Assembly (NCBI GenBank): GCA_963930775.1
Contig: OZ005697.1
Location: forward strand, 6,284,292 to 6,348,291
DNA: 64,000 bases
Reading direction: 5' to 3'
DNA from: Cliona cf. orientalis
Taxonomy: Eukaryota; Porifera; Demospongiae; Clionaida; Clionaidae
Shown: piece by piece, positions 11,421-23,170 of the stretch
Numbering within the stretch: position 1 is the first letter of the stretch
Layout: each line of letters opens with the position of its first letter
Position numbers and translations under genes: made by a program
Notes under the pieces: model-generated
What the model was told of the DNA's origin: nothing
The model's input: the letters and a program-made list of their open reading frames with translations, nothing else
Database searches by the model: none

Positions 11421-12468
11421 ATGGAGGAGGCAATTCAATCTTTTTGCACTTGGATTTGCCTTTACACCTGTTGTGTAACGCGTGCAGTACACTTGGATAT
11501 CGTACCAGATCTGACCACTTCCACCTTCACCAGGAGTCTCAAACGTTTTTATGCCAGGAGGGGACTCCCACACAAGATTTTGTCAGATAATGACAAGACC
11601 TTTAAGGCTGCCGCCAAGGTAGTCAGATCCATTGTGGACCAACAGGACGTTAAGCGATACCTGTCACAGATCGGTGTGAAGTGGTGCTTTAACCTCGAGA
11701 AGGCTCCCTGGTGGGGAGGAATCTTTGAAAGAATGATCAAGTCCGTGAAGAGATGTCTTCGAAAGATGATAGGCCAGGCGAAGCTCACTTACGATGAGTT
11801 ATCAACAGTGGTCATAGAGGTGGAAGCAATCATAAATTCCCGCCCTCTCACTTATGTGTCCTCCAATGACTTTAACACCCTCACATTTACTTATTGGACG
11901 ACGGATTTTAAGCCTGCCAGACAATCTCTCTTATCAGAAGGATAACAACGATGATGACTTCGAAGTAGACTCTGACCACCTCAACAAGCGAGTGAAGCAC
12001 CTAGCCAATATCATTAACCAGTTTTGGAAGAGGTGGAGACGTGAATACCTCCTAGAGTTGAGGGAGTCACATCGCAACAATCAAGGAAGAAGTGAAGGTT
12101 CCCCTATTGCAGTGGATGACATGGTACTGGTACACGATGAACACCAGCCTCGAGGATTTTGGAAGCTAGCTCGAATTAAGGAAACTATTGTGGGCAAGGA
12201 CGGGCGAGTCAGAGGAGCAGTGTTGAAGCTTCCAGCCAAGGATGGTCGATCAACCTTGCTACGTCGCCCATTGCAGTTGCTGTATCCTCTAGAAATTAAC
12301 TGTCGAGTTGGTGAACAGACCAGTGTAGTAGAGGATTCAAATAGCACTGATGAAGGGGAACCTGAGCAAACTGATGAAGAAGTGCCGAGTGAAAATGCTG
12401 CGTGCAGGCGATCACAGCGAACAGCAGCAAGGCAGGCGAACGATCAGTTGAAGGCTTGCCTATTTTAA
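11421..12468 (+). pseudogene. BEL/Pao integrase core and C-terminal domain
   Basis: The DDE core is partly present, with the second Asp in KILSDNDKTF and the Glu in GGIFERMIKSVKR. It is followed after another frame change (about 11940) by the FWKRWRREYLLEL and VLVHDEHQPRGFWKLARI segments of the C-terminal DUF5641-type domain. The zinc-binding N-terminus is missing, so the enzyme is non-functional. Confidence 0.75.
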
Positions 12469-12516
12469 CTTGAAGAGAACTAATCGTATCAGTTGACCAA
12501 TTGTACCAATGGTCAA

Positions 12517-12820
12517 CGGGGGGAGGATGTTGGGAACTGATTTTGTGACTATTATTATTACGATTATTATTATTTCCTGTATCAGTTATTACTAGTTAAT
12601 TATTTCCTGTAATAGTTATTTGATTTCCTGTATAGGTTTAGGTCACGTGATTGAACACGTTTTTGCAGAAAACTGAGTGTGCTAGTTCTATATAGACTGA
12701 GTATTGAGTTGAATTGTTTTTTCGAATTATTACAAGTCGGCTGGAACAAAATAAATAAGTCTGAGTATATTAAAATGTGGAAATAGCTAGTAGTCGTTTT
12801 GAATCCGGTCCCTCTTTTTA
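12517..12820 (+). repeat. Polypurine tract and probable 3' LTR of the degenerate BEL element
   Basis: A purine run (cggggggagga) at 12517-12527 is followed by tgttgggaac, a plausible LTR start with the TG terminus. The 3' limit is not defined because no 5' LTR survives in the window; it lies before the target duplication of the next element at 12821. Confidence 0.45.
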
Positions 12821-12828
12821 CTCACTAG

Positions 12829-13343
12829 TAGGCTTTGACCAATTATGCTCGAAAAATTGCCTATTATTCTATTCTTTTATGCTCAGAGTTCTGCCTATTA
12901 TTCCACTATGCCTGTAAAACAGTCCCTATTATGTTTGCATTATGCTCGTATTAAGCTTGTAAAATGATCAAAATCCATAATTAATCAGTAAAAAATTATA
13001 CAGTGTCACATCGTGAATTGTATTGAATTATAACAGAGGTTTGTATGTAGTCTCTTAGGGACTGATCTTGGCAATTTTGAATGAATTTGACAAAAAATAA
13101 TAGAGAATACTCTCTCTGGTGTAACTGATGATGGTTGAAACAGAAGTGCTTTCTTGCATGCATTTGACCATACGGTGAGGTGTTGAGCTTTTTTAGACCA
13201 TGTATGCCATGTGGTCAAGATCAAACCACACCCACAATTTGGTAAATCTGAGCCTATTGTGCTAGCATTATGCTCAATGCTAATGCCACCAAAATTTGTC
13301 CCTATTATTCTAAAATTATGCCAGCATAATTGGTCAAAGCCTA
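12829..13343. mobile_element. 515-bp hAT-type MITE with 8-bp target duplication
   Basis: The left terminus TAGGCTTTGACCAATTATGC and its inverse at the right end are nearly identical. The 8-bp direct repeat ctcactag flanks both sides (12821-12828 and 13344-13351), as expected for hAT elements. A related element with termini TAGGCCTTGCCCAATTATGC sits at 46148-46610. No transposase is encoded. Confidence 0.8.
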
Positions 13344-14016
13344 CTCACTAGTAGTAGCAGGCCCGTAGCCAGACTTTTTGAAAGGGGGGTGCACATGTGT
13401 ATGTTTAATTATGCTATAATACACTCGCATACTGTACCCTACTGGTTCAGTTATAGATTTAATATTGAATTTACCACTGTCCTGAGCTCTCAGGATCTGA
13501 GGTTTTTTGACGCTGTCGCTTAATACCACTGATAATCTTTACAGACACTAGCTGGGCTATTGCAATGTTAACTCACAGCTGCTCAGTCACATGACAATCA
13601 CAGAAGTGACTACTACAATAATTATGCATGTATTGGTCACAACTGCTTATTGATTGAGGTGTGATGTTAATTAGCTGCACTAAGTGTGGTTTTGTCAAGC
13701 TGATAGAGAGGATTGCATGCAGCCTCAGTCCATTGCTCATGCAATTAAGAACTTCCATGCAATTATTAGGCTGAGTTGATAGCTACTTTAACGTTTAATG
13801 ATAGATATGTATATTATTACGCAATGATCAATAATATGTTACAGACTGACGACACACAGATATTATGATCATTCAAATGATAATATTGTGAAATTAATAA
13901 TACCTCACATAACACGCATACATTAATGCACAAAATAATATAATGTTATAAGTGATTGCATAACATAAGTGACAATACAAAACATCAGCCATGCATACTA
14001 TCAGTGCCTCCAAGTA

Positions 14017-14304
14017 CCGTATTTCCTCGAAATCTAGCCGCGGCAAGATTTATTAATTTCAAGTCGCTGCACCCTGCGGCGAAATTTTGAGGGCGGCGAG
14101 ATTTCGAGGGCGGCGACTAGTCCACTCACCCGCCTCGTGCCTGCGCATTTGATAGTGCTAATCGCGCGCGTGCGCCTGCATTCCGCGTACTTTGAATCCG
14201 ACGACCCTTTTCCATGCGGCGAGATTTCGAGGGCGGCGTTTATTGGAACCAACCTCCTTATAGGTGCGGCGGATTTCGAGGTGCGAGATTTCGAGGAAAT
14301 ACGG
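14017..14304. mobile_element. 288-bp MITE, CCGTATTTCCTCGAAATC termini, TA duplication
   Basis: The termini are CCGTATTTCCTCGAAATC and its inverse, both flanked by TA. The interior repeats gagggcggcg and gagatttcgag motifs. No coding sequence is convincing. The TA duplication fits a Tc1/mariner-type non-autonomous element. Confidence 0.75.
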
Positions 14305-15487
14305 TATATGGATTTGTCAGTATTTTTACTGAATTCTGACCATAAATACTGATAAAATTTCAAAAATACTGAAAACTGGGGGGGATTTAGTACATAATAT
14401 ATAAGATATGGAGCTCTTTGCAAAATGCTGAAAAATAATTAATACTGAAAATGCATGCAAAATATTGAAGAATGGGAATATTTATACTGAAAGACAAGAG
14501 AACAGTTTGGATGCACTGCACTATTATAGCTAGTATGTGCTAAGTTAGTAGCTAGCTACAGTATAAAGGTATGCACCACAATGAGACGCCCTCAAGTGTA
14601 GCAATTAAATACAGCTCCATGTTATGTAGGGCGATCAGCAACTTTCAATCACACCCACATTTATATGAATGAGAGTGGCATAATAATATATTCAAGGCCT
14701 GTGATGAATAATAGTAATAATATTATGCACTGAACATAGTTTCAAGGCAATTTTTAACGCAATTATCACCCAAAGGTAGTAAAACTACAAGTGTGGCAGT
14801 CCCATGTAGAAAACAAACATTGTTCCTATCATATTTTGACCACTATTTCTACTTTACATGATTGTAACTCTGCTGTGGAATCTCCCAGAAATGTCAAATT
14901 TAGGCTTTAGTAACTGCCATCTATCTGCTAGGGGTGAGCCAACTTCTGGCTTCAACTGTCAAAGCATACTATTAGGAGAGCTTAAATGCCAGAATAATAT
15001 TCGTTTTCTACATGGGACTGCCATAAGTAGGGATATGTCTACACTGTACTTCGCTTACCGCGCTTGGATCAGCCACGCCCCTACTACTGGTGTATGCTAC
15101 AGTGCTGATATGTACGCAACCAATCCCTTCATAGACAGGGGCGTAGGAAGATGGTTTGGTAAAGGGGGGCTATACAGATCTATAGGCAAGGGCAGTATGA
15201 TCAGCGTGTATAAAATTGAGTCTAGCTATGTAACTATCCGAAAACATAGGGGGGCACCAGCCCCCGGAGCCCCCAGTTCATTTCTTCATTTCCACGTTTC
15301 TCCGTTTCCCATTTCCTCATTTCCCGTTCCCCTTTTTATCACTACCCGTTAACGCTGGAGTAATGTAATTTAATCCCCACCCCTGGTAGCAACCCAGGAA
15401 TGTGAAGGTCACATGATGATGAGGAGGTGGGGTGATTAGAATCACGATAACTACAGTTGAAGATAGAGAGCAAGATTTGCGGCAGAA
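14305..15487. other. Intergenic stretch without a supported gene
   Basis: An open stretch at 14858-15352 has no recognisable domain, and part of it overlaps a caggggcgtag-type repeat terminus at about 15138, so I do not call it a gene. Nothing else is supported. Confidence 0.5.
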
Positions 15488-15679
15488 ATGAAGCTACTTG
15501 CAATCGTTATCTGTTCTAGTCTCCTAAGCATCTCTGCTGCGCAGACCGATCCGATCGTTACCGACCGGGCACGGAGGTGCGAGTCAATATTTCGAGAGCA
15601 GTTATGTACAAATGGCTTTGGGCAGGCGCTGGCAGACGTGACTTCGCTGCGGCATCCAACCTATTGCTACCTCTTTTGA
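15488..15679 (+). CDS. Small secreted-type open frame, 63 residues
   Basis: The frame starts at an ATG and opens with a good signal-peptide pattern (MKLLAIVICSSLLSISAAQ). The rest is a short mature part with three Cys (about residues 28, 37 and 60) and no family I recognise. It may be a complete small secreted protein or only the first exon of a longer gene, since no splice donor or downstream exon was identified with confidence. It lies upstream of transporter copy 2 on the opposite strand. Confidence 0.35.
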   Translation: MKLLAIVICSSLLSISAAQTDPIVTDRARRCESIFREQLCTNGFGQALADVTSLRHPTYCYLF

Positions 15680-16114
15680 AAACGGCTGCAGACGCAATAC
15701 TAATGATCTATAATATCCCTAGTAGCAATTTATTTTTCTGAAACAGTAAGGGCATCGAATTGTAAGGGTATTGAATTGTGAAATTTGGCAGATACAGGTG
15801 AATATGGAAAATGGTTCTATAAATATTTTAAATTTTATCATCTATTTTCAGTTTCAAATTAGGCCACTTTGACGATTACGTAATAGTGTATAACTTGCTG
15901 CTTACATACAAAGTGACCTTTTACTACAAATCAGAGTTACAAATAAGCAAACAATGTTAATATGTGCTAATTTAAAGTGTCTCATTGTAGGAATACAGAA
16001 AATCAATGTATGACTGCATTACTAACTTAATATGCAACGCATTTTTAAGAATTCTGCTAAATATATGATTCTGTACTCAATTATGACAAGTATTAAGAGG
16101 ATAATTAAAACCAT

Positions 16115-17971
16115 TTAATCATCAAGACTATCAAAAGAATAGTCTTCAGATCCTCTTTGATCTATGTAGCGATCATAGATCTCCTCCACATCGTGTTGAC
16201 GAAACATTCCCTCATCCCTTGTCCTGTACTTGTACCTCTTGGCTACTAATGAGAACAGAATCAAACTAATCAATCCAGTCACACTCGTCAACGCAAGATA
16301 GACAAACCCACAGTTGGTCACTGGAGGGTGCTCTATCATTTCCCTACTGGCCCACGGCTGCTTCAGGGACAAGGGAATGATGATAATGGAATTGAGGAAC
16401 TGAAAGAGACCTCTGATGGCAAAGAAGACTCCAATAAGAAGACCTTTCATGAACTGAGGGCTCTGAGCTGAGATGAACTCCAAGGTTGTGGCAATGACCA
16501 TCAATGTGCCAATTCCAAGAAAAATGTATGGTGGGATAAGAACTGCCCAGTGCATGTCGAAAGTGTCAATAATAAACCTATTATGGCGCGATACAGAAAC
16601 ATGAAATACACACTGAGTATGATTATAGGAGTTTGAAACATTTTGCTGTGCATGTCCAACGATGTCAGTGAGAAGAAAACACAAAACACCTAATAAGCAA
16701 AACAAAATTCCAAAACCTATCCTTGCGAAAACCCTTACCAATTTCTTTCGTAAGAGAGAAAATAAGATCAAGTTGCATACAGGAAATAGTATGAATGATG
16801 GTAGTACAAGCACACCAGCTATTTCCAGCAGGTCTTCCATGGGAATCTTGTCTTTGCAATCTTTCACGCTTCCAACATAATGATGAAAGTGCATGCCAAA
16901 TAAGGGGGCAACGAAGTATGAACCTGGCACTTCCAAAGCAAATGCAGGACCCACAGCAAGCAAGACGAGAAGGATCCTTATAAAGGTCTTAACATTTTCC
17001 ACCTGCTCTGTAGTGAACGGTCCTCCAAATCTCTCCTTGGCAAAGTCCAGCCTAGATGGAATGTAGTCATCAGAGTGAGTGAAGGCACTGCGTCGAAGAG
17101 GATGCTTGTGGCTTTTGGCAAACTTGAAGACACCACACACCACCTTGTAAGGATTCTGATACCCAGGTTCACTGAGGAACCACCGACGCTTCCAGCAGCT
17201 TATCACTAACAAAACTATCAGAAGTAATGGAATAAGTACTTGTATGATCACTACTGCAAACTTGTTTTCATGACCGACACACATTAACACATAAATATTT
17301 ATTAAGAAATGCAGTGATCCAAAGTTAAAAGTCCACGTAGCATAATGAATAAAAAGGACTAGGTACTGACTTGGTGCTTCAAAGAGTTGGTCTAATCCAA
17401 GTTGAATGAAGTTGGCCTGGTATCCTGCCAGGCCAATAATGAATGCAAAAAGGGAAATGATAGCCAAAATGATAATCACACAAGTAATCCCCAAATTATT
17501 ATTATGCTCCACCATTTGAAGGATAGGAATATCAGGCTTTGATATACTTGCCAACAGAGAGATAGCCATAAACATAATAATAAAAAAGGATAAGATACAG
17601 ATTAAGCTAATTATAACCGCCTTAAGTCGTCCACAGCAGACATCAGCAATAAACCCACTCAGAGGATAGAACATCATGACTAGAGCCAAAATGGCATAAG
17701 GTAAGGGCTCATACATTGAAAATATGGTATTGGGTTGTTGAATACCAAGAACAGCGACAGCGGAAAAACCTACAAGATTATGATATGTAACTCCAACAAT
17801 GACTGTCCATAGCAGGATGAGAATGGCCGCCTTTGATGGCAGACAGAGGTGCTTTGGTGGAAGACATGAGATGGCAGCCCTCTGCAGCTGTGGTTGAAGA
17901 GAAGAGTCCTCCTCACTTTCAGTGTTAACCAGCAGACGACTGGATTCAGCACGATAAGCTGTTTCAGCCAT
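16115..17971 (-). CDS. POT/SLC15-like transporter, copy 2
   Basis: An intronless 618-residue frame from an ATG at 17971. It is colinear with copy 1 over its whole length, including the YPLSGFIADVCCGR motif at about 104-117, the RLDFAKERFGGPF segment and the EFISAQSPQFMKGLL motif near 498, and it ends in the same YSFDSLDD tail. About 12 hydrophobic segments suggest a polytopic membrane carrier. Differences from copy 1 cluster in the extracellular-looking loops and in the region after the third hydrophobic segment, including an added Asn (HNNNLG versus HNLG). There are no stops or frameshifts, so the gene appears functional. Substrate is unknown; the family moves di/tripeptides or related nutrients with protons, but the usual ExxER motif is missing in TM1 here too. 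Confidence 0.85.
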   Translation of the reverse strand: MAETAYRAESSRLLVNTESEEDSSLQPQLQRAAISCLPPKHLCLPSKAAILILLWTVIVGVTYHNLVGFSAVAVLGIQQPNTIFSMYEPLPYAILALVMMFYPLSGFIADVCCGRLKAVIISLICILSFFIIMFMAISLLASISKPDIPILQMVEHNNNLGITCVIIILAIISLFAFIIGLAGYQANFIQLGLDQLFEAPSQYLVLFIHYATWTFNFGSLHFLINIYVLMCVGHENKFAVVIIQVLIPLLLIVLLVISCWKRRWFLSEPGYQNPYKVVCGVFKFAKSHKHPLRRSAFTHSDDYIPSRLDFAKERFGGPFTTEQVENVKTFIRILLVLLAVGPAFALEVPGSYFVAPLFGMHFHHYVGSVKDCKDKIPMEDLLEIAGVLVLPSFILFPVCNLILFSLLRKKLVRVFARIGFGILFCLLGVLCFLLTDIVGHAQQNVSNSYNHTQCVFHVSVSRHNRFIIDTFDMHWAVLIPPYIFLGIGTLMVIATTLEFISAQSPQFMKGLLIGVFFAIRGLFQFLNSIIIIPLSLKQPWASREMIEHPPVTNCGFVYLALTSVTGLISLILFSLVAKRYKYRTRDEGMFRQHDVEEIYDRYIDQRGSEDYSFDSLDD

Positions 17972-19102
17972 CGCTCATTTGTACTGCACATCAAGTGCCA
18001 CAACTATTAATATGTATCCTACAACGTCTTATACATGTAAATATATAATATATACATGTATAATATTATGGCACATTAATGGACAAACAAAGTTAAAGAT
18101 CTCACTCCGAGCCATCATGAAACCATACTGTAGTGATGACTGTATTGCTTGAGTGTTACAGGTTATATTGCCATGAAAAAGTCCCAGTAAACATAGCAGT
18201 TTCCCATAAGGCACTGAAATGTTTGTGCATATATATACCCAAACAAAAATCTGGTAATATATATTTTCACTGCAAGACTCTAATAATTATGGATGCGACA
18301 TTTATTGCAACTGTAAAGTTTACAAATCACAATTAAGCTGTTTCAACATTAAAAATAATATGATACATACATTATGTAGTTAAATAATGATGTCAAACAT
18401 GTAGTTGTGTCTTTGTCCCAATGGAATATCACTAAATAAACAGCATAACAAACACCTGCTCAAAAGGAGGTATAGCTGTAACAAATATTGCAATCTAATT
18501 GGTCAAACCAATGCTTCTAACCAACTTAGAAACTTGCATGTTCACGAAGTACGTTTACTAACTGCTACATTATAAAGGTACTTAGTAAACCTACTGGTTG
18601 GTCTAGCATATCAACAAGGCTGTAGCAATGCGTGATAATTGCGCATTACTGGTTCAAATCAGCGCTGTACTACTCTCAACCAGGAAACCACACTCACAAT
18701 AATTAGTACATAGCGCTAGCTTGCATGCATGCTCGTTACTGGACTCGAGCTGAGGTAGCCACGTTTGACCATACCTATGATGCATCGAAGAACCAAGCAT
18801 TATTGCTGGTGACTTGAGAGCTGCTCAGGCACTAGGGTCTGTAGCAAACTCACAGTTCTTGTTCTAGCTAGCTTTTTTGACCCTCTTTTGAATTTTCATG
18901 CCGTCATGGTTACAGTTGCTATATTATAAGTAAATTGGATACCTCGTCCAATGGGGTCGATTCTCTTTAGAAACGCTTAGGCCCTTAGTAGCACCCTCGC
19001 TGCACTTGGGATGCTACAGCCTCGGGCCTTCATGTCTCTAAATCACGTACATGTAGATCCCTTGGACTCGGTATCTAACTATTATTTATAATAATATGTC
19101 TA
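17972..19102. repeat. Duplicated flank of transporter copy 2
   Basis: No gene is seen. About 18290-18700 matches 5800-6510 downstream of copy 1, and 19021-19100 matches the first bases of the window, marking the edge of the repeating block. Confidence 0.6.
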
Positions 19103-20021
19103 TTAAAGGCACTGTATCATGATATAAGGGCCGCGTGTTACTATTTTCAGAAACATTTGAAATCAACCGCATAACATGACGTCAGGCGCACGCAAGCGCA
19201 GTCAGTATCGCTGGCCGCATGGCATCTATCACACCCATAGCTGTCGTTCGATCGAGCCTTATCTACCTTATGATGGCAGGTAAACATAAAAATGAACATT
19301 AAATATCGAAAGAAGAAACAAACTGACGCTTATGAATCGCTCAGTATTCTCGCTATGTCCATTTCACTAGCTCTCTCGCCCAATCGCGGGCGCAGTGCTG
19401 GTCAGTCACGGGTAAATGGCGTGATCCCGACGTCACAAACCGACAATATGTATAGCGCGTATATGGACGTTCCCATTTTGAACACATTCTCTTTTATTTC
19501 ATCCAATTCTCTTTGCAGGATTACAAATAATTTGATCTATTTCTTTAGCAGCCATGCTAAGAGATCCAGCAATTTTGATAACAAAAACCATTTTAACAAA
19601 AATGATCACATGAAATTAGTTAAATTGCTAGCAGCAAAAAGGAGATGCTGTAAACTCCAATCAGTTTCACCTTAAATCATAGTGTCTTCTAAAGATAACA
19701 GCATAAAGTCTCTGATTTGAAAGCATCTTGGTTGAGGTGCTGGAAATCTAAGAGAAAAACAGTCATACATAACATAACCGCTAAATTTAGGTACTTTATA
19801 CTGCTGCGGGTTGCCTAAATTTAGGCACTCTACTGGACACGACATGCATACAACCTGTGGGTTACCTAAAATTAGGCATAGTAATTACCCCTATAGTTGT
19901 AATATTATACTATGTTTACCACACAGCACTTAATTTTCAACCACGCCTCCTAAGTATTGGCCACACCCCTTAATTAATGGTCATCCAAATTATGCTAGTT
20001 GGAATTGACACGTGTTAATGG

Positions 20022-20643
20022 TAGTCTGGGTGCCAGCCCCTTCACAAGAGGAGGAAGGGTCTGGTACACTTCGCATCACCGACTTGTTCTTCACACCCCA
20101 CGGGTACCGTGGGGCGACAATTGAGTGTGAAAACGTCATCCATACGTATTGTGACGTATACTTGCGTAAGTTCGTGCATTCCATAGCGATACCCATACCA
20201 ATAATCTGAGTGCAGCTAGCTAGATCGAACGGATAGTAAAATCGGATTGCCTTTGTGCTTAGTCATAGATTTGCCTATCAGCGCTCTTAGCCAAGATCGC
20301 GCTGACTGAATAGCTGACAAGCTATGCTTCTCTCGGGTACGTTTTGAGGGCCAAGAGCATGAAGTGCTTTTGGTAAGTACGAGACTAGGCCTGGCCTTGT
20401 GTTTAGTGGACAAGAAGAGTAGCGGGCGAGCGTGTCTGGTCTTGATTGAACCTGCAAATATCGTTTGATCGCGTTCATAAAGAACGATAGTAGCCATTTC
20501 AAACTGGACCCCCCGTCAAGCCCCGTCTATTTAATTAGCACTTCCGAATTTATGTTCACACCCACTTCGTTAGAGCTACTTTTGCCGACTCAGCAGAACA
20601 AGTTGCCCTTCCTCCTCTTGTGAAGGGGCTGGTGCCCAGACTA
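20022..20643. mobile_element. 622-bp Mutator-like MITE, 9-bp target duplication
   Basis: The termini TAGTCTGGGTGCCAGCCCCT and its inverse extend about 37 bp (through the cttcacaagaggaggaagg segment). The 9-bp direct repeat tgttaatgg lies at 20013-20021 and 20644-20652. A 9-bp duplication is characteristic of Mutator-like elements. Termini resemble much smaller elements at 41662, 43707 and 48381. Confidence 0.78.
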
Positions 20644-20719
20644 TGTTAATGGCTGCTCAGCTACATGTATTGAAATATTTAGTAAAGTTGGGCCCGGGTT
20701 TGTAGGTAGATATTATTAA

Positions 20720-21138
20720 AGGAACTGTGTCACGGTATAAGCGTATTTTTAGTAACGGAAGCCGGATGAGGATCCCCAATATTTAATCAAGAACGTGGGC
20801 GATGCGGTTTTGTGACGTTGCGATCACGCCACTTGCTCAGGGCGCCCGTGCCTGGCCGGCTGGTTTAAGCTATCGGCCGCGTCCCTCGGTGAAATCGACT
20901 TCGCGATGATACTAAACGAAGCAAGAAGGTTAGTTTAACTCTCCTTTCGATGTTTAGCCTTCTTTTTTAGGATTAGCTGCCATCATAAGGTGCCCTAGGC
21001 TCGCTCGATCGATAGCTATGGGTGTGGTACATGGCATGCGGTCGTGCGCATGACATAAATCAACGTCACGTTTTGCGGTTGATTTCAAATGTTTTTAAAA
21101 ATAGCAACGCGCGGCCCTTATATCGTGACACAATGCCT
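20720..21138. mobile_element. 419-bp TTAA-flanked MITE
   Basis: The termini AGGAACTGTGTCACGGTATA and CGTGACACAATGCCT are inverse, and TTAA flanks both ends (20716-20719 and 21139-21142). The ends are the same family as those at 19107 and 23748. The interior is non-coding. Confidence 0.7.
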
Positions 21139-21567
21139 TTAATTCTACAATAGTTATACAATTGATAGCCTTAAATCCTGCGCTTCCCTTATGGTTATAT
21201 AGCATGTGTGGCTCACCAAAGGGTGGGGGGTCATTGTCCTTGTGTGCCTATGCTGAATCCAGAATTAGTCACTATCATGGCCTAGCTTATCATTTTCTTT
21301 GCTAGCTAGCCAGCCTATCCACATGAATCTATATACTGCACGGTGAGCCACACATAGGTATTGTCATGCTGAGTCACCTAAGTGTCAGGCCTAGCCCTGA
21401 TTGAACACTATACAGCCTAGTCGTCTAGTATATAGCTCGAGGCATTCTATTTAATCCCCACCGTGACCTATGATTGACATGCAGCCAGACTCATGGCTGT
21501 GCTAAATTATAGTTAAAACTGAGGGAATTTAGTTCATGCAGGTTTTAGTGTACTTTAAAAATAATAC

Positions 21568-21847
21568 CAAGAGTATATAATAGAGAGAGAGGGAGAGTGT
21601 CCTACTCCAGTATAGTACAGTATAACAGCTGTTAGGCAAGGTTATGACCTTTGTAATCATATTCATACCTAACAGTTTACATAAGCTGTCTGCTATAGTA
21701 CAGTGTATGTAGTGTGCACGCTAGCGCCTTGCATGGCTTCCCGCAAGCATGAATATGATTATAAAGGTCATAACCTTGCCTAACTGCTGTTACACTGTAC
21801 TATACTGGAGTAGGACACTCTCCCTCCCTCTCTATTATATACTCTTG
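21568..21847. mobile_element. 280-bp long-armed palindromic element
   Basis: Two arms of about 97-120 bp (starting CAAGAGTATATAATAGAGAG) are inverse and separated by about 60 bp. The direct repeat ataatac flanks the pair (21561-21567 and 21848-21854). There is no coding capacity. The superfamily is uncertain. Confidence 0.65.
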
Positions 21848-22926
21848 ATAATACACAGAACACAATAAGCGTAGCTGCACTTACCTACCGCTAGCAGTTA
21901 TCGGGAGCCATGTTGAACTCTTCGATGACAGCTGCAAAATTCGGAAGTCAAAGTTCATGTAGAAGCGGGATCTTGGAAGCACTGCTGCTGTCTGCCTTCA
22001 CAGCGCGATGGTGGTATCTCCGGTAAATGCAAAAAAAGAGGATTCAAAACGATGATTATTTGCACCTACTATTTGGTAAGTCTTTTCCGTTTTTATTATC
22101 CAAGGGCTAGCTAAAATCATTTTTAATAAAACTATGATGTGTCTGTGTGGCCCGGGATAGTAGAATCCATTAGAGCGGAGTAAGAAGTGGAGTGGAGTTG
22201 AAGGCAGTAATTCAACATTTAATAAGAGTATGATTTCTTTAGTAACAGTTTTGAGTCTGTTTTCTACTTAGTGTGCTTTAATTAGAAACGGTGTTGGAGT
22301 GCTGCCTGTCCCAGTGTCTCCCCGTGTACTGTGTCCCCCCAGATACTCTGCACTAGAGCCACGTGCTCCCCCCCCCACCTCCCCTGGCATGAACCCTAGA
22401 GTAGAATGTCTTAGATCCTCTCCAGTGTTACATGTCCCCACACAGAGAAGCGTTGGGGGGGGGAGGGGGGAGGGATGGGCCGGGCAATGCTAGAGCAATC
22501 CCACTATGCATGCTCAGTGCAAAGAAGGGGGACTAAGCTCCCTCATTTTTGGAATAGGTGTACTTATTTGTATGCCATTACACTATCAAACTACTCCACT
22601 GCATGAGGGTCAAATTTTCCTGTAGGAGCATGCCTAACTTTTTGTTTTTCCTGCCACTATGACTTAGCTAGCTACCTAGTTATAATATATGTCGTGAAGG
22701 CTGATTCTGTACATATGGGGACATTAACCGTGGGTCAGCTATGCCAGACTATGGGAACACATAGCCCTAGAAAGGACACGTGGCTCTAGTGTCAAATGTC
22801 CTAAGGAGACACCCTACTCTATTGAAGTACATCCCCGAGGACATACTACCCTAGGGTACAGTGTCCGGGGGGACAATTTTGGGGGGAGGGGGGATCATGT
22901 GACAGTCTCCACTAAAGCAAAATGAA

Positions 22927-23170
22927 ATATTGGGCCACAGTATTGTAGCAGTACCTAAATTTAGGTTGTGGCTGGCCACCATAGATGCCAGATCTTATTG
23001 TGGTACCTAAATTAATTTTAGGTATCTACCTCTATAGCGTGCTCCAAACTGTGAATATTGGGCCGTAGTATTGTAGTAGTGCCTAAATTTAGGTAGTAAC
23101 TAGCAATCACTGATGGATTTTACTGTGGTGCCTAAATTTTTGGCATCTGGCTGCCTCATATTCAGGACCT
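22927..23170 (+). repeat. Two-copy 124-bp tandem duplication rich in CCTAAATTTAGG
   Basis: The segment starting atattgggcc at about 22927 is repeated from about 23051. Each copy carries the 12-bp palindrome cctaaatttagg or a near form, and a second decayed copy of it. The same palindrome occurs at about 19785-19880. Confidence 0.6.

Larger units (their letters stand above)
7855..12820 (+). mobile_element. Degenerate, 5'-truncated BEL/Pao LTR retrotransposon
   Basis: The order is gag remnant (7935-8369), CCHC zinc knuckles (about 8400-8510), retropepsin-like protease with DSGS (about 8758), reverse transcriptase (9252-10120, YVDD at about 10030), RNase H-like region (about 10630-10900), integrase core (11421-11945) and a C-terminal domain to 12468. 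This gag-PR-RT-RH-IN order with an A17-type protease is typical of BEL/Pao elements. The reading frame changes at about 8360, 9250, 10040, 11260-11420 and 11940. The integrase zinc-binding region and the sequence around the first catalytic Asp are deleted. The 5' LTR and the start of gag are absent. A purine tract precedes the likely 3' LTR. The element cannot be autonomous. Confidence 0.88.

Noticed and set aside
14858-15352. 164-residue open frame
   Set aside because: It has no domain, and its second half overlaps a transposon-end-like repeat at about 15138.
19292-19675. 127-residue open frame
   Set aside because: It has no recognisable domain and lies inside the TTAA-flanked element; not supported as a gene.
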